A DNA stretch of 64,000 nucleotides from Pantoea piersonii (GCF_003612015.1 NZ_RARB01000004.1:248001-312000); one strand, 5' to 3'; shown: positions 43,192-52,864, numbered from the stretch's first letter. The notes: generated by a model from the sequence alone, not told the origin. Made by a program: numbers and translations.

Positions 43192-43476
43192 ATGTTAATG
43201 GCAGTGTTCGCCGCCTGCGGCTTGTGGGGAGTTAGCTGGATGATGGGGAAGAGACTCGACAGCGCCTGGGGCGTGCTGTTGCCCTGCGCGGCGATGCCAT
43301 GCTTTGCTCTCTGGGAGCCGAGCTTTAGCCAGTGGCGTATTGTGATGATCGTGGCGCTGCTGCTGACGGTGGTTATGCTGTTTCATAGTCGGCTGCGTCA
43401 CTATCTGCTGCTGCCTTCGTGCCTGGCGTTAGCGGGCGGACTCGCGGCTGTCGCAGTGAATTTTCATGGGGTTTGA
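43192..43476 (+). CDS. yjjZ: DUF1435 family small membrane protein
   Basis: A 94-residue protein with three hydrophobic segments, in the place of E. coli yjjZ between fhuF and the tRNA-Leu cluster. GAGG lies upstream of the ATG at 43192; a second ATG six bases later is an alternative. The strong Fur box in front suggests iron-regulated expression. Function unknown. Confidence 0.8.
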   Translation: MLMAVFAACGLWGVSWMMGKRLDSAWGVLLPCAAMPCFALWEPSFSQWRIVMIVALLLTVVMLFHSRLRHYLLLPSCLALAGGLAAVAVNFHGV

Positions 43477-43520
43477 AAAGAAGAGGCAAAACAGGGAGGT
43501 GAAGCAGAGAAGGACAACTC

Positions 43521-43607
43521 TGGTGCGAAGAGAGGGACTTGAACCCTCACGTCCGTTAAGACACTAACACCTGAAGCTAGCGCGTCTACCAATTCCGCCA
43601 CCTTCGC
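43521..43607 (-). tRNA. leuV: tRNA-Leu (CAG), copy 3 of the array
   Basis: 87 bases with a complete cloverleaf, long variable arm, anticodon CAG (plus-strand CTG inside CACCTGAAG) and encoded CCA. Identical to the two copies beside it. Distal gene of the operon, since transcription is on the minus strand. Confidence 0.97.
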
Positions 43608-43639
43608 ATTTGAGTCATCTTGTTTTCATATCGCCGCAT

Positions 43640-43726
43640 TGGTGCGAAGAGAGGGACTTGAACCCTCACGTCCGTTAAGACACTAACACCTGAAGCTAGC
43701 GCGTCTACCAATTCCGCCACCTTCGC
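43640..43726 (-). tRNA. leuP: tRNA-Leu (CAG), copy 2 of the array
   Basis: Same 87-base sequence as its neighbours, separated by a 32-base spacer from both the copy at 43521 and the one at 43759. Gene names follow the E. coli leuQPV array and cannot be told apart by sequence. Confidence 0.97.
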
Positions 43727-43758
43727 GCAGTGCGATGCGAGATGAAAATCGTGGTTGT

Positions 43759-43845
43759 TGGTGCGAAGAGAGGGACTTGAACCCTCACGTCCGTTAAGAC
43801 ACTAACACCTGAAGCTAGCGCGTCTACCAATTCCGCCACCTTCGC
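43759..43845 (-). tRNA. leuQ: tRNA-Leu (CAG), copy 1 of the array
   Basis: Promoter-proximal copy, 87 bases, CAG anticodon and encoded CCA. It follows a strong sigma-70-type promoter with a GC-rich discriminator. Confidence 0.97.
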
Positions 43846-43885
43846 GTACCAGCAATACATGACAGTATTGCAACCACGGAGGCGC

Positions 43886-43913
43886 ATTCTAGAGATTTTA
43901 CACCCGGCGTCAA
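43886..43913 (-). promoter_or_regulatory. Promoter of the tRNA-Leu operon
   Basis: On the minus strand TTGACG and TAGAAT are spaced by 16 bases and followed by the GC-rich GCGCCTCCG, typical of stringently controlled stable-RNA promoters. Confidence 0.75.
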
Positions 43914-43975
43914 CAGATATTTCGCGACGGCGAATCGACTGCTGTAAAAAGCAACGTTTTCACCGTCGCCTCTCT

Positions 43976-45007
43976 TTAGCGCGCTCGGGCGCCGCGGCCG
44001 TAAACGGCGCGGTAGACCTTAAAGCGACCGTTTTGCGCCAGCACTTCATGGCTGCCGAAGGTCTCATCCAGCACCTGCGGGTAGGGCAGGAAGGCGTTGG
44101 CAACAATACGCAGTTCGCCGCCGGTGTTGAGGTGCTTCACCGCGCCGCGGATCAGGGTCTGCGCCGCATCCAGGCTGGTCTCGCGTCCTTCGTGGAACGG
44201 CGGGTTAGAGAGGATCAGATCGAAGCGGCCGGTCACGTCGGAGAAGACGTTGCTGGGGAAAACGTCACCCTCGAAGCCGTTGATCGCCAGCGTCGCCTTG
44301 CTTGATTCAATCGCCGCAGCGTGCACGTCGCACAGGGTCAGGCGCACCTTCGGCGAATGGTTCGCCAGCACCGCTGAGAGCACGCCCGCGCCGCAGCCGA
44401 TATCCAGCACCTTGCCTTTGGTGTGCGGCTTCAGGGTAGTGAGCAGCAGCGCGCTGCCGATATCGAGGTCGTCGCGGCTAAAGACGCCAGGCAGCGTGCA
44501 GATGGTCAGCGGATCGAGATCGTAGCTGTCGCGGAAGCTCTCGGCGTCAAACGTCGGCTGGCTTTCCAGACGACCGTGATAGAATCCGCAGCGGCGCGCG
44601 CTGTCGATTTTTTCCAGCGTCGCCCACTCCTCAACCATGCCTTCGGCGCTGCGCACGCCGCTGCGGTTTTCGCCCACGACGAAAATGTCGCAGCCCAGCG
44701 GCAGCAGCGATAACAGGTTCATCAGCTGGAACAGCGCTTCTGGCTTGTTTTTCGGCCAGTAGTAGACCAGCGTGTCGCAGCCTTCAACGTCTTCCTGCGT
44801 TGCCACCAGACCGTAACGCGCCCGTTCGCCCAGCAGGCGACTCAGGTTTTGCCAGTGATGATACTGCTGGGTATGCACGCGCGACGAGGCGGTCTCCAGC
44901 TGAGCGGGCAGGTCATCCTGCATATCGCCAGCGAACAAGACATGGCGGGCGGTAAATTCATCACTGTGGCGCAGTATGACTTCGCTGGCCGGGGTAAAAG
45001 CAGACAT
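43976..45007 (-). CDS. rsmC: 16S rRNA m2G1207 methyltransferase
   Basis: A 343-residue RsmC. It has two methyltransferase-like halves; the C-terminal half carries motif [19 protein letters not shown] and the catalytic NPPF of [15 protein letters not shown]. It methylates guanosine 1207 in the 30S subunit. Located between the tRNA-Leu array and holD as in E. coli. Confidence 0.97.
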   Translation of the reverse strand: MSAFTPASEVILRHSDEFTARHVLFAGDMQDDLPAQLETASSRVHTQQYHHWQNLSRLLGERARYGLVATQEDVEGCDTLVYYWPKNKPEALFQLMNLLSLLPLGCDIFVVGENRSGVRSAEGMVEEWATLEKIDSARRCGFYHGRLESQPTFDAESFRDSYDLDPLTICTLPGVFSRDDLDIGSALLLTTLKPHTKGKVLDIGCGAGVLSAVLANHSPKVRLTLCDVHAAAIESSKATLAINGFEGDVFPSNVFSDVTGRFDLILSNPPFHEGRETSLDAAQTLIRGAVKHLNTGGELRIVANAFLPYPQVLDETFGSHEVLAQNGRFKVYRAVYGRGARAR

Positions 45008-45114
45008 GAAAGGCTCCTGTTAGATCAGAGCGGCGATTATAGTGGTTTGTTGGCGCATGTTCGATGGGTTTGCTAGCATAGCGTCGCATTCCGGCAGCAC
45101 ATCAAGGGTAAAAC

Positions 45115-45525
45115 ATGACGTCCAGGCGCGACTGGCTGTTACAGCAAATGGGAATTACGCAGTATCAACTGCGACGCCCGCGCGTGCTTCAGGGCGAAAT
45201 CGCGGTACGGCTGACGCCTGGCACCAGGCTGATTATCGTCGCCGACGTCGTACCCAGCCTCCACGAGCCGCTGGTGCGCGACGTTTTGCACGCGCTCGGC
45301 CTGCAGCCCGCTCAGGTGATGACGCTGACGCCCGATCAGCTGCAGATGCTGCCCGAATCGCTCGACTGCGCGGGCTGGCTGATCGGCATCGACGGGCCGC
45401 ATCCCTTTAGCGGCGTCGCGCTCCGCTCAGCCTCTTTAAATGAACTCTCCAGCAGCGGCGCGGCGAAACGCGCGCTCTGGCAACAGATGTGTAACCATGA
45501 CAGCGATCTCTTTCCTCACCCCTGA
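45115..45525 (+). CDS. holD: DNA polymerase III psi subunit
   Basis: A 136-residue HolD, psi subunit of the clamp-loader complex that links chi and SSB to the gamma complex. It starts MTSRRDWLLQQMGITQYQLR, as the family does. It overlaps rimI by 29 bases, the E. coli arrangement, and is divergent from rsmC. Confidence 0.95.
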   Translation: MTSRRDWLLQQMGITQYQLRRPRVLQGEIAVRLTPGTRLIIVADVVPSLHEPLVRDVLHALGLQPAQVMTLTPDQLQMLPESLDCAGWLIGIDGPHPFSGVALRSASLNELSSSGAAKRALWQQMCNHDSDLFPHP

Positions 45526-45937
45526 GGACAACGCCCAGGCTTTTGCTATTGAGTGCCGCAGCCACGCTTTTCCGTGGCGCGAACAGACTTTCGCCAGCAA
45601 TCAGGGCGAGCGTTTTCTTAACTATCGCCTCGATGTCGATGGCGTTATGGCTGCCTTTGCCATCACTCAGGTGGTGCTGGATGAGGCGTCGCTGTTCAAT
45701 ATCGCCGTCGATCCCGCTTTCCAGCGCCGCGGCTACGGTCGCCAGCTGCTGCAGCATCTTATCGCCGAGCTGGAGAAGCGCGAGGTGATGACGCTGTGGC
45801 TGGAAGTGCGCGCCTCTAACCATCCTGCTATCGCCCTGTACGAGCAGCTCGACTTTCATCAGGTGAGCCGCCGTCCCAACTACTATCCCACCGCCAGCGG
45901 ACGTGAAGACGCCATTATTATGGCGCTGACGCTGTAG
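45497..45937 (+). CDS. rimI: Ribosomal protein S18 alanine N-acetyltransferase
   Basis: A 146-residue GNAT enzyme. Start at 45497 (MTAISFLTPEDN) matches the family N-terminus; longer frames inside holD do not. The acetyl-CoA motif is QRRGYGRQLLQHLI, with SLFNIAVDP and the end GREDAIIMAL. It acetylates the N-terminal alanine of S18. Confidence 0.95.
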   Translation: MTAISFLTPEDNAQAFAIECRSHAFPWREQTFASNQGERFLNYRLDVDGVMAAFAITQVVLDEASLFNIAVDPAFQRRGYGRQLLQHLIAELEKREVMTLWLEVRASNHPAIALYEQLDFHQVSRRPNYYPTASGREDAIIMALTL

Positions 45938-45953
45938 GCTTTAAGGAGCTGTA

Positions 45954-46634
45954 ATGTTAAAAGACTGGGATTGCATCCTGTTTGATGCCGATGACACCCT
46001 TTTCCATTTTGACGCCTTTGCCGGTTTGCAGCGTCTCTTCGCCGGTTACGACGTTCAGTTCACCGATCAGGATTACGCCGACTACCAGGCGATCAACAAG
46101 CCGCTGTGGGTCGATTACCAGAACGGCGCGATCTCCGCGCTGCAGCTGCAGACGCGTCGCTTTAACGGCTGGGCGGAAAAGCTGAGCGTGGCGCCTGATG
46201 TGCTCAACAGCGGCTTTCTGAGCGCCATGTCGGAGATCTGTATGCCGCTGGAGGGCGCGGTCAGCCTGATGCACGCGCTGCACAATAAGGTGCCAATGGG
46301 CATTATCACCAACGGCTTTACCGCGCTGCAGCAGGCGCGTCTTGAGCGCACCGGTTTTCACGACTACTTCTCAGCGCTGGTGATCTCTGAACAGGTTGGG
46401 GTGCCCAAGCCGGACGCCGCTATTTTCGACTACGCGCTGGAGAAGATGGGCAACCCGGATCGCAGCCGCGTGCTGATGGTAGGCGATACGCCGGAGTCAG
46501 ATATTCTCGGCGGTATGAATGCCGGCGTGAAAACCTGCTGGATCGATCACGGCACGCGCCCGCTGCCTGCGCATATCCATCCGACCTGGACGGTGACGTC
46601 GCTGGGCGAACTGAAGGCGCTGCTGCTCGCCTGA
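45954..46634 (+). CDS. yjjG: Pyrimidine 5'-nucleotidase (HAD family)
   Basis: A 226-residue HAD phosphatase with motif [16 protein letters not shown], motif II ITNGF and motif [18 protein letters not shown]. YjjG dephosphorylates pyrimidine nucleotides and protects against non-canonical ones. It has AAGGAG upstream and follows rimI by 16 bases. In E. coli prfC follows, but here a terminator follows and prfC is absent. Confidence 0.95.
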   Translation: MLKDWDCILFDADDTLFHFDAFAGLQRLFAGYDVQFTDQDYADYQAINKPLWVDYQNGAISALQLQTRRFNGWAEKLSVAPDVLNSGFLSAMSEICMPLEGAVSLMHALHNKVPMGIITNGFTALQQARLERTGFHDYFSALVISEQVGVPKPDAAIFDYALEKMGNPDRSRVLMVGDTPESDILGGMNAGVKTCWIDHGTRPLPAHIHPTWTVTSLGELKALLLA

Positions 46635-46670
46635 GTATCTATTCATAAATCGATCAGCTTTATCGCTAAG

Positions 46671-46694
46671 AAGCCCGTATAACGGGCTTTTTTT
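46671..46694 (+). terminator. Terminator of the holD-rimI-yjjG operon
   Basis: AAGCCCGT / ACGGGCTT stem with a short ATA loop followed by T7. The following 225 bases to smp hold no gene I can support. Confidence 0.9.
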
Positions 46695-46921
46695 CATTCA
46701 GAATCGATTCATGATAAGCGAGAGTCGGTATGGACGGGCAAAGCAGTGGCGGGATATCGCCTTCATGAACTTACCAACGCAAATGTGCGATTGCATCTTG
46801 AAAGCATACTATTTGACCGCATGTAGGTTGCACCAGGCGGTAAATAGCGTGACGGGAGAGGCGAAGCGGGCGTTTCCGTCTACAGAAAGCATTCCGCAGG
46901 CGTAGGGCGCATCTTACTTAC

Positions 46922-47584
46922 TTAAGGCGCAGGATCTTTTTTCTCGCCCTCGTCGTCGCGATCCTCTTTAACCGGCGTGCTGGCGGTCAACAGAAACGGC
47001 GACTGTTGCCAGCGGGTGCGGCGATCGCGCAGCAGGGTACGGGTCAGAATAATGCCGATCGCCAGCGCCAGCAGCATCATCAGACGCAGAATATTGGTGG
47101 TGTTGTCGACCTGACGCGATTCGGTAACCAGCACGTGGGTATCCAGCGTGACGCGCAGAAAGCCGAGCGGGCCGTCGCTGTTGCCGAGCGGCTCCACCAG
47201 CTGGTGATTGAAGTAGCTGCCAGCGCGCTTGCCATCGAGCGCCAGGCGGTCGCGGACGTTGATGTTTTCGCCGCTGTGCGCCACCAGGCTGCCGTCGTCG
47301 GCATAGACAGAGGCGTCGAGAATACGGCTGTTGGTGGTCATCTGGTTGAGGATGGCTTCGATCTGACCGCGGTTATCGTCGCTGTTGTCCATCAGCGGCG
47401 ACAGGCTAAAGGCGACCTGCTTCGTCAGGGTCTGCGCCAGCTCTTCGACCTGCTCGGAACGCGCCATCTGATGGCCGAGGCTGAACCATGAGGCGCCCTG
47501 CATCAGGACGACCAACAGCGCCAGCGAGATCAGCACAATCACCGTGCGATGTAAGCGAAATTTCAGTGCCCTTTTAGCCATCAA
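46922..47584 (-). CDS. smp: Membrane protein Smp (YtjB)
   Basis: A 220-residue protein with an N-terminal membrane helix (VIVLISLALLVVLMQGASWF), a periplasmic domain of about 120 residues, a second helix (ILRLMMLLALAIGIIL) and a basic cytosolic tail. It matches YtjB/Smp and is divergent from serB as in E. coli. Function is not known. Confidence 0.93.
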   Translation of the reverse strand: MMAKRALKFRLHRTVIVLISLALLVVLMQGASWFSLGHQMARSEQVEELAQTLTKQVAFSLSPLMDNSDDNRGQIEAILNQMTTNSRILDASVYADDGSLVAHSGENINVRDRLALDGKRAGSYFNHQLVEPLGNSDGPLGFLRVTLDTHVLVTESRQVDNTTNILRLMMLLALAIGIILTRTLLRDRRTRWQQSPFLLTASTPVKEDRDDEGEKKDPAP

Positions 47585-47689
47585 TAACCTGTGTCACGTC
47601 ACAACAGAAACCAGGAGATTATGTTGCCAGAAGCGGCGCAGACAAGGTAGCCTCTTGCGTGGTTTTGTTGTCCCCCTACAGGAGCTCTG

Positions 47690-48667
47690 ATGCCGAACCG
47701 TCTTACCTGGTGCGATTTGCCCGCCGAACTCTCCGAATGGCCGGGTTTACCTCTTTCCCTTAGCGGCGATGAAGTGATGCCGCTGGACTACCGTGCCGGT
47801 CGGACCGGCTGGCTGCTGTATGGTCGCGAACTGAATAAACAGCAGCTCACCGACTATCAGCACCAGTTAGGCGCGGCGATGGTGATCGTCAGCGCCTGGC
47901 GCGTCGATGAGTATCAGGTGGTGCGACTGGCGGGCTCCCTGACGCCGCGCGCCACGAAGCTGGCGCATGACAACGGCCTCGACGTCGCGCCGCTCGGCAA
48001 GATCCCGCATCTGAAAACGCCAGGCCTGCTGGTAATGGATATGGACTCCACCGCGATTCAGATCGAGTGCATCGACGAGATCGCCAAACTGGCGGGCAGC
48101 GGCGAGCTGGTGGCGGAAGTGACCGAACGCGCGATGCGCGGCGAACTGGACTTCGCCGCCAGCCTGCGCCAGCGCGTAGCGACGCTGAAAGGCGCCGACG
48201 CCAATATCCTGAAGCAGGTGCGCGACGCGCTGCCGCTGATGCCTGGCCTGACCGAGCTGGTGCAGAAGCTGCAGGCGCTGGGATGGCAGGTCGCCATCGC
48301 CTCCGGCGGTTTTACCTATTTTGCGGAATACCTGCGCGACACGCTGCATCTGGCGCACGTCGCCGCCAATGAACTGGAGATGCGCGACGGCAAGCTGACC
48401 GGCGAGGTGCTGGGACAGATTGTCGATGCGCAATACAAAGCCGACACCCTGAAGAAACTGGCGCAGCGTTTTGATATCGCGCCGGAGCAAACCGTCGCTA
48501 TCGGCGACGGCGCCAACGACCTGCCGATGATAAAGGCCGCGGCGCTGGGTATCGCTTATCATGCTAAACCAAAAGTGAATGAGCAGACGCAAGTGACTAT
48601 CCGTCACGCCGATCTGATGGGCGTATTTTGCATCCTCAGCGGCAGCCTGATTCACGAAGAGCGTTAG
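47690..48667 (+). CDS. serB: Phosphoserine phosphatase
   Basis: A 325-residue SerB, last step of serine synthesis. N-terminal ACT-like region, then the HAD motifs: LLVMDMDSTAIQIECIDEIA at about 113-132, IASGGFTYF, and GDGANDLPMIKAAALGIAYH. AGGAG precedes the ATG. It is followed 10 bases later by radA, so they form an operon. Confidence 0.97.
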   Translation: MPNRLTWCDLPAELSEWPGLPLSLSGDEVMPLDYRAGRTGWLLYGRELNKQQLTDYQHQLGAAMVIVSAWRVDEYQVVRLAGSLTPRATKLAHDNGLDVAPLGKIPHLKTPGLLVMDMDSTAIQIECIDEIAKLAGSGELVAEVTERAMRGELDFAASLRQRVATLKGADANILKQVRDALPLMPGLTELVQKLQALGWQVAIASGGFTYFAEYLRDTLHLAHVAANELEMRDGKLTGEVLGQIVDAQYKADTLKKLAQRFDIAPEQTVAIGDGANDLPMIKAAALGIAYHAKPKVNEQTQVTIRHADLMGVFCILSGSLIHEER

Positions 48668-48677
48668 AGGTACTGAT

Positions 48678-50060
48678 TTGGCCAAAGCGGCAAAACGCGC
48701 CTTCGTTTGTAACGAATGCGGCGCAGATTATCCGCGCTGGCAGGGGCAATGCAGCGCCTGTCACGCCTGGAACACCATCACCGAAGTGCGCGTTGCAGCG
48801 TCGCCAGCGGCGGCGCGCAACGAGCGCCTGAGCGGCTACGCCGGCAGCGCGGGCGTCAGCCGGGTGCAGAAGCTGTCGGAAATCAGCCTGGAGGCGCTGC
48901 CGCGCTTCTCTACCGGCTTTAAAGAGTTCGACCGCGTGCTGGGCGGCGGCGTGGTGCCGGGCAGCGCCATCCTGATCGGCGGCAGCCCCGGTGCGGGGAA
49001 ATCGACGCTGCTGCTGCAGGTAATGTGTCGTCTGGCGCAGGAGATGAAAACGCTCTATGTGACCGGTGAAGAGTCGCTGCAGCAGGTAGCAATGCGCGCG
49101 CATCGTCTCGGTCTGCCGAGCGAAAATCTCAATATGCTGTCGGAAACCAGCATCGAGCAGATCTGCCAGATCGCCGAGCAAGAGCAGCCGAAGCTGATGG
49201 TGATCGACTCCATTCAGGTCATGCATATGGCGGATATTCAGTCGTCGCCAGGCAGCGTGGCGCAGGTGCGCGAAACCGCCGCCTATCTGACGCGCTTCGC
49301 GAAAACACGCGGCGTGGCGATAGTCATGGTCGGCCACGTCACCAAAGATGGCTCGCTGGCGGGCCCGAAAGTGCTGGAGCACTGTATCGACTGTTCGGTA
49401 CTGCTGGACGGCGACGCCGACTCGCGCTTCCGCACGCTGCGCAGCCATAAAAACCGCTTTGGCGCGGTCAATGAACTGGGCGTTTTCGCCATGACCGAGC
49501 AGGGGATGCGTGAAGTCAGCAACCCTTCGGCGATCTTTCTGTCGCGCGGCGACGAGATTACCTCCGGCAGCTCCGTAATGGTGGTGTGGGAAGGCACGCG
49601 CCCGCTGCTGGTCGAGATCCAGGCGCTGGTGGATCACTCGATGATGGGCAATCCGCGCCGCGTCGCGGTGGGGCTGGAGCAGAACCGTCTGGCGATTCTG
49701 CTGGCGGTGCTGCACCGTCACGGCGGCCTGCAGATGGCCGATCAGGATGTCTTCGTTAACGTGGTTGGCGGCGTAAAGGTGACCGAGACCAGCGCCGATC
49801 TGGCGCTGCTGCTGGCGATGGTGTCGAGCCTGCGCGACCGACCGCTGCCGCAGGATCTGGTCATCTTCGGCGAAGTGGGGCTGGCGGGCGAGATCCGTCC
49901 GGTGCCGAGCGGCCAGGAGCGCATCTCCGAAGCGGCCAAACACGGCTTTAAGCGCGCCATCGTTCCGGCCGGCAACGCGCCGAAGAAAACTATCGACGGC
50001 ATGAAAGTTTACAGCGCGAAAAAACTGGCGGACGCGCTGGCGATACTGGATGAGCTTTAA
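48678..50060 (+). CDS. radA: DNA repair ATPase / branch-migration protein RadA
   Basis: A 460-residue RadA (Sms). It starts with TTG at 48678, preceded by GAGG, because the family N-terminus KRAFVCNECGADYPRWQGQC begins there. It has the C4 zinc finger, the P-loop GGSPGAGKST near residue 100, the KNRFG motif and a Lon-like C-terminal domain. It acts in recombinational repair with RecA. Confidence 0.97.
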   Translation: MAKAAKRAFVCNECGADYPRWQGQCSACHAWNTITEVRVAASPAAARNERLSGYAGSAGVSRVQKLSEISLEALPRFSTGFKEFDRVLGGGVVPGSAILIGGSPGAGKSTLLLQVMCRLAQEMKTLYVTGEESLQQVAMRAHRLGLPSENLNMLSETSIEQICQIAEQEQPKLMVIDSIQVMHMADIQSSPGSVAQVRETAAYLTRFAKTRGVAIVMVGHVTKDGSLAGPKVLEHCIDCSVLLDGDADSRFRTLRSHKNRFGAVNELGVFAMTEQGMREVSNPSAIFLSRGDEITSGSSVMVVWEGTRPLLVEIQALVDHSMMGNPRRVAVGLEQNRLAILLAVLHRHGGLQMADQDVFVNVVGGVKVTETSADLALLLAMVSSLRDRPLPQDLVIFGEVGLAGEIRPVPSGQERISEAAKHGFKRAIVPAGNAPKKTIDGMKVYSAKKLADALAILDEL

Positions 50061-50110
50061 AGACTGAGCGGGTACACTCGCAGGCAACTTCAATCCACGC
50101 AGGAGGCAGC

Positions 50111-51346
50111 ATGACGTCGTTCGACTATCTGAAAACCGCCATTCGCCAGCAGGGGCATACCCTGCAGCAGGTGGCCGACGCCAGCGGGATGACCAAGGGC
50201 TATCTGAGCCAGCTGCTCAACGCCAAAATCAAAAGTCCGAGCGCGCAAAAACTGGAAGCGCTGCATCGCTTTTTGGGTCTGGAGTTTCCGCGCCGCGATA
50301 AAACCGTCGGCGTGGTGTTCGGCAAGTTTTATCCGCTGCATACCGGCCATATTTACCTGATCCAGCGCGCCTGCAGCCAGGTCGACGAGCTGCATATCAT
50401 TATGGGGCACGACGAGCCGCGCGATCGCGAGCTGTTCGAGAACAGCGCCATGTCGCAGCAGCCGACCGTCAGCGATCGGCTGCGCTGGCTGCTGCAGACC
50501 TTCAAGTACCAGAAGAACATCCGGATTCACTCTTTCAATGAAGAGGGCATCGAGCCTTATCCACACGGCTGGGACGTCTGGAGCAAGGGCGTAAAAGCCT
50601 TTCTCAGCGATCAGGGCGTCGCGCCCGACTGCATCTACACCAGCGAAACCGCGGACGCGGAGATGTATCAGCAGCACCTGGGCGTGCGCACCGTGCTGGT
50701 CGATCCGGCGCGATCCTTTATGAATATCAGCGGTGCGCAGATCCGTCAGGATCCCTTTCGCTACTGGGAATATATTCCGACCGAGGTTAAGCCCTTTTTC
50801 GTGCGCACCGTCGCCGTGCTCGGCGGCGAATCAAGCGGCAAGTCCACGCTGGTCAACAAGCTGGCAAATATCTTCAACACCACCAGCGCCTGGGAGTACG
50901 GCCGCGACTACGTCTTCTCGCACCTGGGCGGCGACGAGATGGCGCTGCAATATTCCGACTACGACAAGATCGCTCTCGGCCAGGCGCAGTACATCGACTT
51001 CGCGGTGAAGTACGCCAATAAAGTCGCCTTTATCGATACTGATTTCATCACTACGCAGGCGTTCTGCCTGAAGTATGAAGGGCGCGAGCATCCCTTTGTG
51101 CAGGCACTGATCGACGAATACCGTTTCGACCTGGTGATCCTGCTGGAGAATAACGTGCCCTGGGTGGCGGACGGCCTGCGCAGCCTGGGCAGCTCAGTGG
51201 ATCGCCGCGAGTTTCAGTCGATGCTGGTGACGATGCTGCGCGAGAATAACGTCTCGTTCGTGCATGTGCGCGAGGATGATTACGACACGCGCTTCCTGCG
51301 CTGTATTGAGCTGGTGAAAGAGATGATGGACGGCAAAACGACATAA
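50111..51346 (+). CDS. nadR: Trifunctional NAD biosynthesis regulator NadR
   Basis: A 411-residue protein: an N-terminal Xre-type HTH (about 1-60; LQQVADASGMTKGYLSQLLN), an NMN adenylyltransferase-like domain with GVVFGKFYPLHTGHIYLI, and a C-terminal ribosylnicotinamide kinase with P-loop GGESSGKST near 238. It represses NAD genes and salvages nicotinamide riboside. Strong AGGAGG ribosome site. Confidence 0.97.
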   Translation: MTSFDYLKTAIRQQGHTLQQVADASGMTKGYLSQLLNAKIKSPSAQKLEALHRFLGLEFPRRDKTVGVVFGKFYPLHTGHIYLIQRACSQVDELHIIMGHDEPRDRELFENSAMSQQPTVSDRLRWLLQTFKYQKNIRIHSFNEEGIEPYPHGWDVWSKGVKAFLSDQGVAPDCIYTSETADAEMYQQHLGVRTVLVDPARSFMNISGAQIRQDPFRYWEYIPTEVKPFFVRTVAVLGGESSGKSTLVNKLANIFNTTSAWEYGRDYVFSHLGGDEMALQYSDYDKIALGQAQYIDFAVKYANKVAFIDTDFITTQAFCLKYEGREHPFVQALIDEYRFDLVILLENNVPWVADGLRSLGSSVDRREFQSMLVTMLRENNVSFVHVREDDYDTRFLRCIELVKEMMDGKTT

Positions 51347-51400
51347 CCCTTCGTCTGCTGTCCATCAGTAGCGTCGTCCGCGCCTGACAGTCGGCCTTGC

Positions 51401-51427
51401 TCAGGCGCAGTGATTAACTGCGCCTGA
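51401..51427. terminator. Bidirectional terminator between nadR and acyltransferase
   Basis: A 10-bp stem TCAGGCGCAG / CTGCGCCTGA with a TGATTAA loop between convergent genes. Confidence 0.7.
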
Positions 51428-51430
51428 GCT

Positions 51431-52486
51431 TTACGCCTGCCGTACCGGCTGACGCTTGCCTTTCAGCATGTTACGCACCGCCGGTTCGGCATATTTTGTG
51501 ATAGCCAAAGCGATAAAATAGAGCGCGACGGCAATAATAACCGGCATCAGCAGCATTAGCGTCTCGCTCTTAATATACCTGTTCGTCTTAATAAGCGTCG
51601 CCACCAGCAGATTCTCGTGGATTAAGTAGAAGGCGTAACTGACGAAGCCAACGGCCGTAAAAAAGCGGAGCGAAAGAAAGCGCTCTATCTGCTTTGAGTA
51701 AAAGCTTGCGATAAAAAACAGCATAACGATGAGCAGCGGCACAAGGCTAATGACGCCGCTATTTTTTACGTAGTAACTGAAGTTAATCAGCAGCGCCAGT
51801 ACCACCAGCGCATAATGATAGCCCTTGTCGCGCTCATGAAATCTTTCGTAAACCAGGCAGCCCACCATAAACCAGGCGTAATGAATAAAGCCGAATTTAG
51901 ACACAACATCAATTAACAGTGGATGTCCCAGCGATTTTAATACCGATGAGGCTGACAGCAGCAGCATTGGTACGATAAGCGCAGGCAGGCAATATTTTCT
52001 CCCGGCGGTAAAGTAAACCACCCCGATAATCAGATAAAACATTGCCTCCACATACAGCGACCAGAAAGAACCTGCCATTGAATGGAGTTCCACACCGCTA
52101 ATCTGCGTCAGGGTCTCTGGGTTAAAGAATAACAGCCCCGGCAGAAGGTTCTTTGCGTAGGGCGTCATCGCTGACCATTCGGGAAAAAAGCCGTCCGTAA
52201 AATAAAGTAGCACGCTAACAGTTAGCATTGCAGGGAACAGGCGCAGCCAGCGTTTTTTCAGGAAGCTAATGTAGCTCTCTGACTTATCCAGCGACATAAA
52301 TATAACAAAGCCCGAGATCATGAAAAAAAGCTGTACGCCCACCCAGCCAAAAGAAAACAGGGGAATATGCTGCGTCGCCTGGACAAAAGGTAATAAATCG
52401 GGCCAGCGAGCGTAGGCGTGGTAGCCCATGACCAGCAGGATGGCTAAGCCGCGCATCCCGTCCAGATGCGTAATACGTGCGCGCAT
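51431..52486 (-). CDS. Acyltransferase 3 family membrane protein
   Basis: A 351-residue protein with about ten membrane segments. It begins with the OafA-type signature RITHLDGMRGLAILLVMGYH carrying the catalytic-type histidine. Such proteins O-acetylate surface glycans. It is inserted between nadR and ettA, where E. coli has no such gene, and its AT-rich flanks suggest it was acquired. Target glycan unknown. Confidence 0.9.
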   Translation of the reverse strand: MRARITHLDGMRGLAILLVMGYHAYARWPDLLPFVQATQHIPLFSFGWVGVQLFFMISGFVIFMSLDKSESYISFLKKRWLRLFPAMLTVSVLLYFTDGFFPEWSAMTPYAKNLLPGLLFFNPETLTQISGVELHSMAGSFWSLYVEAMFYLIIGVVYFTAGRKYCLPALIVPMLLLSASSVLKSLGHPLLIDVVSKFGFIHYAWFMVGCLVYERFHERDKGYHYALVVLALLINFSYYVKNSGVISLVPLLIVMLFFIASFYSKQIERFLSLRFFTAVGFVSYAFYLIHENLLVATLIKTNRYIKSETLMLLMPVIIAVALYFIALAITKYAEPAVRNMLKGKRQPVRQA

Positions 52487-52829
52487 AATTCCCTCAGTAA
52501 TCGTGGTCTTAAATGTAAACGCGAATTTACATTAACGAAAAACTGTGATCAATCAGACGAATTCTTAATAACAAATATAAGAAACTAAAGTTATTTATCT
52601 CAATCAGGAAAGTAAGAGCGCTATTTTTCGCTTTTATAATGCTGGAAATTCTGGCGGGAAATTAAATATTATTATTGATATACAGGCGATTATCGAAAAA
52701 CTGGAAAGCAAGGTTCCATAAATTTTAAGTCCACTATTTGGCAGGGGGCGAACATTTTATTCTTATATTAACGAACGCTAATTATAAATAACGGAATAAT
52801 CTTAACTTAAGAGGGTTGCACAGGCTAAG
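52487..52829. other. AT-rich intergenic region upstream of the acyltransferase gene
   Basis: About 340 AT-rich bases with no ORF or recognised site. The strong composition shift against ettA and nadR supports recent insertion of the acyltransferase gene. Confidence 0.4.
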
Positions 52830-52864
52830 AAAAAGGGCTCATGCATGAGCATGAACCCTTTTTA
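52830..52864 (-). terminator. Terminator of ettA
   Basis: AAAAAGGG...CCCTTTTT arms around an inner CATGC hairpin, with T-rich sequence on the minus strand, 22 bases after the ettA stop. Confidence 0.75.

Noticed and set aside
43846..43975. Search for a fourth tRNA-Leu gene
   Set aside because: Only the operon promoter and the rsmC end are present; no further cloverleaf.
46711..46905. 64-residue open frame between yjjG and smp
   Set aside because: It starts just after a terminator, has no ribosome site and shows no recognisable domain.
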